A stretch of DNA of 18,572 nt from Phascolarctobacterium sp. (GTDB lineage Bacteria > Bacillota > Negativicutes > Acidaminococcales > Acidaminococcaceae). This document shows positions 6,920-14,646 of the stretch, piece after piece. The notes under the pieces are model-generated. The model saw nothing but the letters and a program-made list of their open reading frames with translations, ran no database searches and was not told the DNA's origin. The stretch lies in assembly GCA_016302525.1 (NCBI GenBank), contig JAEDNJ010000011.1, positions 1 through 18,572 of the forward strand. The letters run 5' to 3'. The stretch's first letter is position 1. Every line of letters starts with the position of its first letter. The translations under genes and the position numbers were made by a program.

Positions 6920-9900
6920 TTATTGTTTCTCAGTAATCAGCTCATGCCACTCTTGCAGGCTCATAACCTCACTTTGACCATTCTTTAAGGTCTCGTAAAC
7001 GCCATTGGCAGCAGCCTTAGCAGCATCAGTAGTAGTCAGATAAGGAATACGATATTTAATAGCACTCTTACGCATATAGCTATCGTCAAAAGCAGCATTC
7101 TTGCCAGCCGGAGTGTTCAGAATCAGGCTTACCTCGCCATTAATCATCATATCAGCCAGGTTAGGCTGCGGCTCCCACATCTTGTTAACCTTGGTAACAG
7201 GCAGTCCAGCCTTTTCAATAGCCTTGGCAGTGCCAGCAGTAGCAACAACCTTAAAGCCGTTGTCGATAAACTCCTTAGCAACAACTACAGCCTTGTATTT
7301 ATCCTCATCATTAACAGAAATAAGCAGGGTACCAGACAGCGGCAGTGGGGACTTAGCTCCCTCTTCAGCCTTGAAGAAGGCTTCACCAACAGTCTTAGCA
7401 ATGCCCAGAACCTCACCAGTAGAGCGCATTTCAGGTCCTAAGAGCGGGTCAACCTCCGGGAACATATTAAAGGGGAATACAGCCTCCTTAACACCATAGT
7501 AAGGAATAACCTTTTCCTTCAAATCTGCAACAGGGGACTTGCGACCAGTTAATTGACCTGTAATAATGTCGGTTGCAATGGGAACCATAGAAATGCCGCA
7601 AACCTTGGAAACCAGGGGTACGGTACGGGAAGCACGGGGGTTAGCCTCCAGAACATATACCTTGCCATCCTCGATAGCATATTGCATATTCATCAGACCA
7701 ACAACATTCATTTCCACAGCAATCTTGCGAGTGTATTCCTTGATAGTTGCCAGATTTTCCTCACTGATATGCTTAGAGGGCAAAATACAAGCGGAGTCAC
7801 CAGAGTGAATACCAGCTAATTCAATATGCTCCATAACAGCAGGAACAAAGGCATCAGTGCCATCTGCAATAGCATCTGCCTCACATTCCAGAGCCTCAGA
7901 CAGGAAGCGGTCAATCAAAATAGGACGGTCCGGAGTTACGCCAACAGCAGCAGCCATGTAGCTTACCATTTGCTCATCATCATGGACAACCTCCATGCCA
8001 CGACCGCCTAATACATAGGAAGGACGTACCATTACAGGATAGCCAATCTTTTGGCCCAGGGCAATAGCTTCCTCTACAGTGGTTGCCATGCCAGATTCAG
8101 CCATAGGAATACCCAGCTTATCCATTACCATACGGAATTGGTCACGGTCCTCTGCCAGGTCGATAACCTCAGGAGTAGTGCCTAAAATGTTTACGCCCTC
8201 CTCCTTCAGCTTAGCAGCCAGGTTCAAAGGAGTTTGACCGCCGAATTGAGCAATTACACCCACCGGTTTTTCTTTCTTATAAATGCTCAGAACATCCTCT
8301 AAGGTTAAGGGCTCAAAATAAAGCTTGTCAGAGGTGTCATAGTCAGTAGATACAGTTTCAGGGTTGCAGTTAACAATGATGGTTTCAAAGCCCAGCTTCT
8401 TCAAGGACTTAGCAGCATGTACGCAGCAGTAGTCAAATTCAATACCTTGGCCGATACGGTTAGGACCGCCGCCCAGAATCATAATCTTCTTCTTATCAGA
8501 AACCTTGTTATTGTCAGCAGCGTTATATGTAGAATAATAATAAGCGCTGTCAGGAGTGCCGCTTACGTGTACACCATCCCAAGCTTCTTCTACACCAATG
8601 GCTTCACGAGCATGACGAATATCGTCCTCAGAAACCTCCAGAATTTGGCTCAGGTATTTATCAGAGAAACCGTCCTTCTTAGCCTGTGCCAATGCCTCAG
8701 CAGGAGGAACAGAGCCCTTATATTGCAGTAAAGCTTCTTCCTCTTCTACCAGCTCTCGCATTTGGTTAACGAAATATTCTTTAACAGAGGTCAGGTTCCA
8801 GATTTCTTCGTTAGTAGCGCCCTTACGAATAGCCTCATACATAATGAAGTGGCGCTCGGAGGAAGCAGTGCCTAATAGCTTCAGCAGCTCTTCCTTACTC
8901 ATGTCATAATAATTATTAACATGACCCAAGCCATAGCGGCCCTTTTCCAGAGAACGAATAGCCTTTTGGAAGGCTTCCTTATAGTTTTTGCCGATACTCA
9001 TTACCTCGCCTACGGCGCGCATTTGCGTACCCAGCTTATCATCAACGCCCTTGAACTTTTCAAAAGCCCAACGAGCAAATTTTACTACTACATAATCTCC
9101 ATCAGGATAATATTTATCGAGAGTACCATATTTACCGCAGGGTAAATCAGCCAAGGTCAGACCAGAAGCCAGTTTAGCAGAAACTAAAGCAATGGGGAAA
9201 CCAGTTGCCTTAGAAGCCAGTGCGGAGGAACGAGAGGTACGCGGATTGATTTCAATTACTACTACACGACCATCTTTAGGATTGCGGGCAAATTGAACAT
9301 TAGTGCCGCCAATAACGCCGATATGCTCAACGATCTTATAAGCCTGGCGTTGCAGGTCCTCTTGTACATCTTTAGGAATCGTGAGCATAGGAGCGGTACA
9401 GAAGGAGTCACCAGTATGCACGCCAACAGGGTCAACATTTTCAATGAAGCAAACGGTAATCATATTGTTGTCCTTATCACGAACAACCTCTAACTCCAGC
9501 TCCTCCCAGCCGAGGATGGACTCCTCTACCAGTACCTGGTGAATCAAAGAAGCCTGCAGACCACGAGCACAAACAGTCTTTAATTCTTCTTTGTTGTAAA
9601 CCAAACCGCCGCCAGCGCCGCCCATAGTATAAGCAGGGCGCAGAACAACAGGATAGCCCAATCTATCAGCGATTGCCAAAGCTTCCTCTACGCTGTAGGA
9701 AATTTCACTGCGAGCCATGCCAATGCCCAGCATATCCATGGTGTTCTTAAACTCGATACGGTCCTCGCCGCGCTCAATGGCATCTACCTGTACGCCGATT
9801 ACCTTAACATTATATTTATCTAAAATACCAGCCTTGTATAATTCGGAGCTCAGGTTCAGACCGCTTTGACCACCCAAGTTAGGCAGCAGAGCATCAGGAC

Positions 9901-10144
9901 GCTCTTTAGCAATAATTTGCTCCAAACGTTCTACATTCAAGGGTTCAATATAGGTCTTGTCAGCCATTTCCGGGTCAGTCATGATGGTTGCCGGGTTAGA
10001 GTTAACCAGGACAATTTCATAACCTAAGCTGCGGAGAGCTTTACAAGCTTGGGTACCAGAATAGTCAAACTCGCAGGCTTGACCGATAACGATAGGACCA
10101 GAGCCAATAATTAAGACCTTGTGGATATCAGTTCTTTGTGCCAT
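6920..10144 (-). CDS. carB: Carbamoyl-phosphate synthase large subunit
   Basis: The large subunit that makes carbamoyl phosphate from bicarbonate, two ATP and ammonia delivered by the small subunit CarA, feeding pyrimidine and arginine synthesis. I choose the ATG at 10144 (1074 residues, the usual family length): the protein then begins MAQRTDIHKVLIIGSGPIVIGQ, with GGGAG about 9 bases upstream. The longer ATG at 10204 adds 20 unconserved residues over the leader. Two homologous ATP-grasp synthetase halves are seen (first ~1-400; second from KKIMILGGGPNRIGQGIEFD), each with GGxGGG/GGRGM nucleotide loops. They are joined by an oligomerisation domain, and a C-terminal MGS-like allosteric domain covers about 930-1074. 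No carA or pyr genes are adjacent: the upstream gene is a RocB-like peptidase. Confidence 0.97.
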   Translation of the reverse strand: MAQRTDIHKVLIIGSGPIVIGQACEFDYSGTQACKALRSLGYEIVLVNSNPATIMTDPEMADKTYIEPLNVERLEQIIAKERPDALLPNLGGQSGLNLSSELYKAGILDKYNVKVIGVQVDAIERGEDRIEFKNTMDMLGIGMARSEISYSVEEALAIADRLGYPVVLRPAYTMGGAGGGLVYNKEELKTVCARGLQASLIHQVLVEESILGWEELELEVVRDKDNNMITVCFIENVDPVGVHTGDSFCTAPMLTIPKDVQEDLQRQAYKIVEHIGVIGGTNVQFARNPKDGRVVVIEINPRTSRSSALASKATGFPIALVSAKLASGLTLADLPCGKYGTLDKYYPDGDYVVVKFARWAFEKFKGVDDKLGTQMRAVGEVMSIGKNYKEAFQKAIRSLEKGRYGLGHVNNYYDMSKEELLKLLGTASSERHFIMYEAIRKGATNEEIWNLTSVKEYFVNQMRELVEEEEALLQYKGSVPPAEALAQAKKDGFSDKYLSQILEVSEDDIRHAREAIGVEEAWDGVHVSGTPDSAYYYSTYNAADNNKVSDKKKIMILGGGPNRIGQGIEFDYCCVHAAKSLKKLGFETIIVNCNPETVSTDYDTSDKLYFEPLTLEDVLSIYKKEKPVGVIAQFGGQTPLNLAAKLKEEGVNILGTTPEVIDLAEDRDQFRMVMDKLGIPMAESGMATTVEEAIALGQKIGYPVMVRPSYVLGGRGMEVVHDDEQMVSYMAAAVGVTPDRPILIDRFLSEALECEADAIADGTDAFVPAVMEHIELAGIHSGDSACILPSKHISEENLATIKEYTRKIAVEMNVVGLMNMQYAIEDGKVYVLEANPRASRTVPLVSKVCGISMVPIATDIITGQLTGRKSPVADLKEKVIPYYGVKEAVFPFNMFPEVDPLLGPEMRSTGEVLGIAKTVGEAFFKAEEGAKSPLPLSGTLLISVNDEDKYKAVVVAKEFIDNGFKVVATAGTAKAIEKAGLPVTKVNKMWEPQPNLADMMINGEVSLILNTPAGKNAAFDDSYMRKSAIKYRIPYLTTTDAAKAAANGVYETLKNGQSEVMSLQEWHELITEKQ

Positions 10145-10200
10145 GTTTTCTTCTCCCTTTCTCTGTATAAAAACTTTTAATGCATAACAAAATGAAAGCG

Positions 10201-10237
10201 CCAAAGCTGGGCTCTAGGGAGCCCTCTAGCCAAAGCT
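10201..10237 (-). promoter_or_regulatory. Leader hairpin of carB
   Basis: A perfect 6-bp stem with tetraloop, GGGCTC CCTA GAGCCC on the minus strand (10209-10224), is flanked by a direct repeat of AGCTTTGG (10201-10208 and 10230-10237). It lies in the ~110-base carB leader between promoter and start. No U-run follows, and I do not see a PyrR-type binding loop, so its role is open. Confidence 0.4.
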
Positions 10238-10259
10238 TCTCCAATTTTCCTAATTGATT

Positions 10260-10288
10260 ATTATACAACATATTTAGCAAATTGCCTA
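10260..10288 (-). promoter_or_regulatory. Promoter for carB
   Basis: On the minus strand TAGGCA (10283-10288), a 17-base spacer, and TATAAT (10260-10265). It places the start near 10253. No convincing terminator for the upstream RocB-like gene was found in 10289-10371; only a weak GCTGA/TCAGC pair is present. Confidence 0.55.
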
Positions 10289-10371
10289 CAAGTATTTTCT
10301 TTTAGGCTGAGAATTTTTCCTGCAATTATTCAGCTTCCATGAAACTATATGCAGAACCTAGCTCAAAGCTT

Positions 10372-11919
10372 TTAGCACTGCCAGGCTTTTGCTATTACCG
10401 TAGCTAGAGCAAGTGGCAACGTCTTTGTCAGGCTTTCTAGATTAACTCTTTCTGTAGGCTCATGGAGATTCTTACCCCAGGGTCCTAGGAGCATAAAGGG
10501 AATTTGTAGCTCTGCTAAAGCATTCATATCGAAGCTGTATAGTGGTCCCCACAAGGGTGTGTTGCTGCTATAGTCCTCTGGTGCAGTCTTTGTTGTCAGC
10601 CCACAATAGCTGCAATCAGACACACCTAGGAAATAGGGTTCAAACTTTACATCTAGCTTTGCAGACAAAGCCTTTTGAATTTCTGCAAAATACGATTTCT
10701 CCATCAGGCTACTGTTGACAGCAGGATAATAAGGCGGCGCAAAGCCTAAAACTGCCAAGGGCTCCTTATACCCCAACAGGTCCAACAGCTCCTGCACATA
10801 TACCAAGGTTGCCTCAGGATAGCTCATTCCTTCTTTGTAAATGAGCTGCTTAAGCTTTGCTGTTTCCTGCATTTGCCAAATAGGATAAAAATCTAAGCCA
10901 TTAACATATTTTAAGAGGCTACTATAAGTTATAATGGGCAAATCCGGCATAGCAGGATACTGATTTTTCAGCTCAGCTATCGCCTCCTGCAGTTTGGCAG
11001 TAAAAATGTCCAACAGCTCCTGTGGTCCCTTTTGGAAGGCTTGCACTGTACAGTAGCCCACTGCCCTTTCAGGCAAAGAAAAATCATAATTCTCCTTACA
11101 ATCTCGCATACGTAGCCATACTGGGGCAATAGTTTGCTCCCCTTCGTATTCCTCAACTAGCTCAACACTGCCCTCTGTTGCAGCTACAAGCTTAGCCAAA
11201 AGACCTAGAGGATTCAATCCTTTAGCATATTCACTGACATGAGTACTCTTGCCCTGCAGGACAACAAAGGGCAAAAGCTTTCCCACACTGCCTACGGGAA
11301 CAACCTGCTTGCCTCCTTCGCGGCGATTAGGCTCGCTGTTTATGCACAGGCGATAGTCTAAAGCGTGGCTTGCTCGCAGCTCTTTGAGCACAGTAATTCC
11401 GTGACGCATACCCCAGGAAAAGCTTTCCTCGTCGGGAACAGATAAAAACAGCAGGCTGCCTTGCTCAGGAGACTGAGCATACTGTTCTAAATAAACTAAC
11501 TGAGCAGCCATACCACCCTTCATATCGTTGCTGCCACGACCGCCTAGCCAGTTACCGCTGGCAAAATCTGTCTCAGCATCATGGTCTAAAGTGCGCTGCT
11601 TTAAAGCCTCTGTTAGCTCCTCCATCTTATAAGCCAAGGGTTGAAGGTCTCCGTAGCAGTCAGTCTCTACCACGTCGTGATGATTCATCAGCACCACAGT
11701 ATTCTTCTTTTTACCCAAAACAAGAGCATAGACAACACTACGCCCATAGGGGTCATTAGGCACAGGGCTAAGTCCTGCTAAGTGAGGCTGCTCCTTAAAA
11801 TAAGGCAGCTCATGCAAATATAAGTCTAAAAACTTTTCTATCTCCTGTTCCTTGCTCGTACCCGTGGTACTGTCTATAGCTACAAGCTGCTTTAACAGCT
11901 CTAGTATCTTGTTTGGCAA
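10372..11919 (-). CDS. RocB-like M20 family peptidase
   Basis: A cytoplasmic metallopeptidase of the M20 family, closest in look to the 'arginine utilization protein RocB' group (about 520-550 residues). Opening residues ILELLKQLVAIDSTTGT are typical. Counted from the upstream ATG, metal-site motifs are NHHDVVE (H90/H91, D92), GRGSNDMKGG (D142), PDEESFSWG (E174/E175) and a C-terminal HEPTERVN histidine. I prefer the TTG at 11919 (515 residues) because AGAGGGG lies 6 bases before it. The ATG at 11949 has only AAGG two bases upstream and would place that site inside codons for EGKK. RocB is linked to arginine/ornithine catabolism in Bacillus, but its biochemical substrate is poorly known. It has its own promoter. 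Confidence 0.85.
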   Translation of the reverse strand: MPNKILELLKQLVAIDSTTGTSKEQEIEKFLDLYLHELPYFKEQPHLAGLSPVPNDPYGRSVVYALVLGKKKNTVVLMNHHDVVETDCYGDLQPLAYKMEELTEALKQRTLDHDAETDFASGNWLGGRGSNDMKGGMAAQLVYLEQYAQSPEQGSLLFLSVPDEESFSWGMRHGITVLKELRASHALDYRLCINSEPNRREGGKQVVPVGSVGKLLPFVVLQGKSTHVSEYAKGLNPLGLLAKLVAATEGSVELVEEYEGEQTIAPVWLRMRDCKENYDFSLPERAVGYCTVQAFQKGPQELLDIFTAKLQEAIAELKNQYPAMPDLPIITYSSLLKYVNGLDFYPIWQMQETAKLKQLIYKEGMSYPEATLVYVQELLDLLGYKEPLAVLGFAPPYYPAVNSSLMEKSYFAEIQKALSAKLDVKFEPYFLGVSDCSYCGLTTKTAPEDYSSNTPLWGPLYSFDMNALAELQIPFMLLGPWGKNLHEPTERVNLESLTKTLPLALATVIAKAWQC

Positions 11920-12061
11920 CTTCTTCCCCTCTTTCACAAATATGCTCATTACCTTTATGTCGTAATCATCCTTGACGGTTTTTATAAATATTTTTTCTAA
12001 TCACGCCTACTGCGCTACAAGCCTACTACAGGTAGCACACTTACGCATATACTTCTCTTAC

Positions 12062-12089
12062 ATTATAACATAAAAGAGAGTGGAGACAA
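12062..12089 (-). promoter_or_regulatory. Promoter for the RocB-like gene, inside a terminator
   Basis: On the minus strand TTGTCT (12084-12089), a 16-base spacer, and TATAAT (12062-12067) preceded by TGT (extended -10, TGTTATAAT). The -35 box is in the loop of the tctC-like terminator hairpin and the spacer includes its downstream arm and U-run. The leader then runs about 110-140 bases and contains GCTAC/GTAGC arms of unknown role. Confidence 0.55.
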
Positions 12090-12103
12090 GTAGCCCCACT
12101 CTC
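12071..12103 (-). terminator. Terminator of the TctC-like gene
   Basis: On the minus strand arms GAGAGTGG (12096-12103) and CCACTCTC (12076-12083) form a perfect 8-bp stem, extendable by G-U and G-C pairs, followed by TTTTA. It lies just after the stop codon at 12115. Confidence 0.8.
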
Positions 12104-12114
12104 ATAATATAACC

Positions 12115-13083
12115 TTATTTTGCTAGCTTTAGGAATTTACCAAACATTTCATGGTCCTGTTTCATCATAGCGTCAGCCTCTTCGCCAACGATACCAGTAG
12201 GATCAATGCCTTGCTTCTTAAAGTAATCCTTGAATTCTTTAGTAGCAACAGCCTTCTTAGCTGCAGCACGCAGAACATCCAGTTTGTCCTTCGGAGTATC
12301 CTTAGGAGCAACCAAAACTGCCCAAGCGCGAATAGTCATGTTGTGACCTAATTCCTTAAAGGTCGGAACATCTGGGAAAATTTCACTGCGTTTTGCAGAC
12401 ATAACGCCTAAAATTTTCAGGTTGCCAGCTTCAACCTGGCTCTTGAAAACGCCAGGGTCAGCCAGGGTAGCATCAATGTGTTTACCAGCTAAAGCAGCCG
12501 CAATGTCAGCGGTTCCCTTCGGATAAGGAACATGCTTAAATTGTACGCCAAACTCTTCCTCGAAGGACAGAGCAGCAACGTGCCAAATAGCGCCTACGCC
12601 AGAGTTACCCATTTGAATCTTGCCAGGGTTTGCTTTAGCGAATTTTACAAATTCATCAACGGTGTTATAGGGAGCTGCTTTAGGAACAATCAAAGCAGCA
12701 GGTGCAGCGATAGGAGCTGCGATTGCCTTGTAATCAGCAAAGGTATTCTTGCATTTACCTTGGTGAGGGAACATAGCTAATTCAACAGTAACCATACCTA
12801 AGGTATGTCCGTCAGGCTTAGCATTGGCAGTTTCCACCATGCCGGTAACACCGCCGCCATCAGGCTTATTCACAGGAGTAAACTTGCTACCAGCCAATTC
12901 CTTTTGCAGGAAATTAATCATGCCGCGTGCAGAGCTATCTGTACCGCCGCCGGGTGCCTTAGGAATGATAACAGTAATATCGCCGTCAGCAGGATAAGCA
13001 GCCTTTTTACCGCCGCCACCGCAGCCTGCAACCAGCACTGCCATAGTCATCATTGCCATGATAAATACTAATAGTTTTTTCAT
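12115..13083 (-). CDS. TctC/Bug-family substrate-binding lipoprotein
   Basis: A 322-residue extracytoplasmic solute-binding protein of tripartite tricarboxylate transporters, which normally captures carboxylates for a TctA/TctB membrane pair. A type II signal peptide ends in the lipobox LVAGC with lipidated C21, followed by GGGG. Family marks are VIIPKAPGGGTDSSARG near residue 40, KPDGGGVTGM near 75, KPDGHTLGMV, and a GKIQMGNSGVGAIWH segment. No TctA or TctB genes are in the window. It starts 27 bases after the sialidase-like gene with GAGGAG upstream and ends in its own terminator, so the two form one unit. The ligand cannot be read from sequence; aromatic or sugar acids are possible. Confidence 0.92.
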   Translation of the reverse strand: MKKLLVFIMAMMTMAVLVAGCGGGGKKAAYPADGDITVIIPKAPGGGTDSSARGMINFLQKELAGSKFTPVNKPDGGGVTGMVETANAKPDGHTLGMVTVELAMFPHQGKCKNTFADYKAIAAPIAAPAALIVPKAAPYNTVDEFVKFAKANPGKIQMGNSGVGAIWHVAALSFEEEFGVQFKHVPYPKGTADIAAALAGKHIDATLADPGVFKSQVEAGNLKILGVMSAKRSEIFPDVPTFKELGHNMTIRAWAVLVAPKDTPKDKLDVLRAAAKKAVATKEFKDYFKKQGIDPTGIVGEEADAMMKQDHEMFGKFLKLAK

Positions 13084-13110
13084 TTTCCCACTCTCCTCTA
13101 ATTTTTTTAT

Positions 13111-14166
13111 TTAAAATATATAGGGAACTTGATAAGGTACCTGTTGCGTATTGCCCGCCCTCAGCTCTGAGCTGGCAATATGAAAGAAAACGATATTTTC
13201 TCTTTTCCAGGTAAAGGTTAGCGTTAGTCCATCCTTCTCAGCAATAAGCGCAGGATAGGAAAACTCGTTCTTTTCTGTAGCTAAATCATAAAGCTTCGTC
13301 CAGGTACAGCCATTATCTGTAGATTTTAAAAGGCTCATGGGTGAACGCACGCCCCAGTTAGCAGCTACAGGGTTACACAAAAGGTAGAGCTCACCATCAA
13401 AAGCAGCACGCACGACATCAAGACCACTGTTATTATTAGGCAAGCTTAAGGGATAAGCCTTGCACCAAGTCTCACCCTCATCATGCGAATCACTGCGATA
13501 AACAAAGCCCTCACTGCTACGGAGCAGCATATGCACCATAAGACTATCATCCTGCCACAGGCTAGGCTGAATCACGCCTCTGCCAAAAAAAGATTGGGCA
13601 CTAACAGCAATATCGCTTTCAGCAGTTTTTTCTCCTGCCTCATATACCAGGCCTGCAATAGCTACAGGGCTAGACTTGCGCCAGGTCTTGCCATCATCAC
13701 AAATATCTGCAAAGGCCTGCCAAATACCGTGCTCTGTAGAACCGCCAGCCAACACTCTGCCACTAGCCAGACGGATAGGTTTATTACGCACCGGTCCACG
13801 ACCACCGCTCTCATCTCCTGGCACAAGCTCAATAGCTTCGCTCCAGGTTTGCCCATCATCCTTAGATTTAAGCACAAAGGTACGCCACTCAGCAATCTTC
13901 TGCCCCTGCTTATAAAAAAGCTGTAGCTCTCCGCTCTCAGCATAAAAGAGTACGGGATTCCAGTTGGCTTCGTCACCATCTGCTAGCTTTACAGGCTCAC
14001 TCCACTGGCCCTTGATTCTACGGCTACCATAAATTGCAACATCAGCATTACCCTCGTGAGAGCCCCCAAACCAGCAGCACATATAGCCACCCTGCCTCAG
14101 CTTGATCACTGTGGAGGCATGGCAAAAGGCTGTCGGCAGCTTTTGCATTACAAATTCCTTGAGCAT
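13111..14166 (-). CDS. Asp-box (BNR) sialidase-like protein
   Basis: A 351-residue six-bladed beta-propeller-type protein resembling the predicted neuraminidases of COG4692. Four Asp boxes are visible: SKDDGQTW (101-108), ICDDGKTW (155-162), SHDEGETW (227-234) and STDNGCTW (282-289). The N-terminal part, CCWFGGSHEGNADVAIYGSR (31-49), is the hallmark of that group, and EFSYPALI sits near 301. A clear sialidase FRIP motif is not seen, so true sialidase activity is uncertain. There is no signal peptide, implying a cytoplasmic enzyme acting on imported material. A second ATG at codon 7 has AAGGA 7 bases upstream and may be the real start. The TctC-like gene follows in the same unit, suggesting import and processing of the same compound. 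Confidence 0.8.
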   Translation of the reverse strand: MLKEFVMQKLPTAFCHASTVIKLRQGGYMCCWFGGSHEGNADVAIYGSRRIKGQWSEPVKLADGDEANWNPVLFYAESGELQLFYKQGQKIAEWRTFVLKSKDDGQTWSEAIELVPGDESGGRGPVRNKPIRLASGRVLAGGSTEHGIWQAFADICDDGKTWRKSSPVAIAGLVYEAGEKTAESDIAVSAQSFFGRGVIQPSLWQDDSLMVHMLLRSSEGFVYRSDSHDEGETWCKAYPLSLPNNNSGLDVVRAAFDGELYLLCNPVAANWGVRSPMSLLKSTDNGCTWTKLYDLATEKNEFSYPALIAEKDGLTLTFTWKRENIVFFHIASSELRAGNTQQVPYQVPYIF

Positions 14167-14201
14167 ATCCTCACCTAACCACTACAGAAATACTTGAATA
14201 T

Positions 14202-14230
14202 ATTGTAGCATATTTATTAAGAAGCGTAAA
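14202..14230 (-). promoter_or_regulatory. Promoter for the sialidase-like/TctC unit
   Basis: On the minus strand TTTACG (14225-14230), a 17-base spacer, and TACAAT (14202-14207) with an upstream TGC (extended -10). The start would lie near 14195, about 30 bases before the ATG. Confidence 0.5.
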
Positions 14231-14340
14231 CTGTTTTTCTCAAAAATACACTGATTAAGCTCTTTGGCTACGAAACGACTCCTATAGTCATAAATCAGAG
14301 ATAAGTTACAAATCGTGTGGTGTGGTGGGGTCTGTTACTT

Positions 14341-14409
14341 TTATGGTGCTATTTCTTACTCTTACATATTGTGTGCTTGTTCTATAACATTCATGTGCTC
14401 ATTCTATTA
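14341..14409. repeat. Degenerate 22-24-nt tandem repeats
   Basis: Three adjacent units: 14341-14364, 14365-14387 (starting CATATTGTGTGCTTGTTCTA) and 14388-14409 (starting CATTCATGTGCTCATTCTAT). They resemble the patch at 6760-6838, sharing CATATTGTGT exactly. They lie in the gene-poor interval 14167-14646. From 14231 to 14340 I see no gene or site. At 14434-14455, GATTATCCACCCTATAAAAA could be the remaining left end of the insertion sequence (weak). Confidence 0.45.
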
Positions 14410-14455
14410 CACTCTGCGTGGTTAAGATAAAACTGATTATCCACCCTATAAAAAC

Positions 14456-14510
14456 AATACCTCCTTCGCTAGAATAGTAGTTGTCCATCTACTACGACGA
14501 AGGAGGTATT
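14456..14510 (+). promoter_or_regulatory. Hairpin masking the ribosome binding site of the transposase remnant
   Basis: A perfect 13-bp inverted repeat, AATACCTCCTTCG (14456-14468) with CGAAGGAGGTATT (14498-14510), encloses a second 6-bp stem TAGTAG/CTACTA (14475-14480, 14489-14494). The ideal Shine-Dalgarno AGGAGG (14501-14506), 7 bases before the ATG at 14514, is wholly inside the 3' arm. Folded mRNA would block translation, as is known for several insertion sequences to damp transposase synthesis from read-through transcripts. Confidence 0.7.
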
Positions 14511-14513
14511 ATT

Positions 14514-14636
14514 ATGTCCTTAAATCAATTTGTTGCGGATATGCTCAACATAAATTGCAATCAGATTGAACATATACAACAAATCAATAAATCGGATAAC
14601 TATATTGTAATCAAAGCTAAATTAAGATATGTATAA
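14514..14636 (+). pseudogene. N-terminal remnant of an ISL3-type transposase
   Basis: A 40-codon ORF preceded by AGGAGG. Its start, MSLNQFVADMLNINCNQIEH, resembles the first residues of ISL3-family transposases, which then continue into a zinc-binding region. Here the frame ends at TAA and the convergent glnA stop lies 10 bases further, so the DDE catalytic part is missing. It is most likely the left end of an insertion sequence whose rest was deleted. A conserved small gene derived from it cannot be excluded. Only the N-terminal resemblance supports the family call. Confidence 0.6.
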
Positions 14637-14646
14637 TCAGCAAAAA

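Noticed and set aside
7101..7499. A 132-codon plus-strand ORF opposite carB.
   Set aside because: It lies inside the well-conserved carB allosteric region and shows no independent coding signal.
10201..10237. A PyrR-regulated attenuator before carB.
   Set aside because: The hairpin is present but no U-run or recognisable PyrR-binding loop was found, so only a generic leader hairpin is claimed.
13483..13926. A 147-codon plus-strand ORF opposite the sialidase-like gene.
   Set aside because: The minus-strand frame carries four Asp boxes and a full domain; the plus-strand frame has no motif or ribosome binding site.
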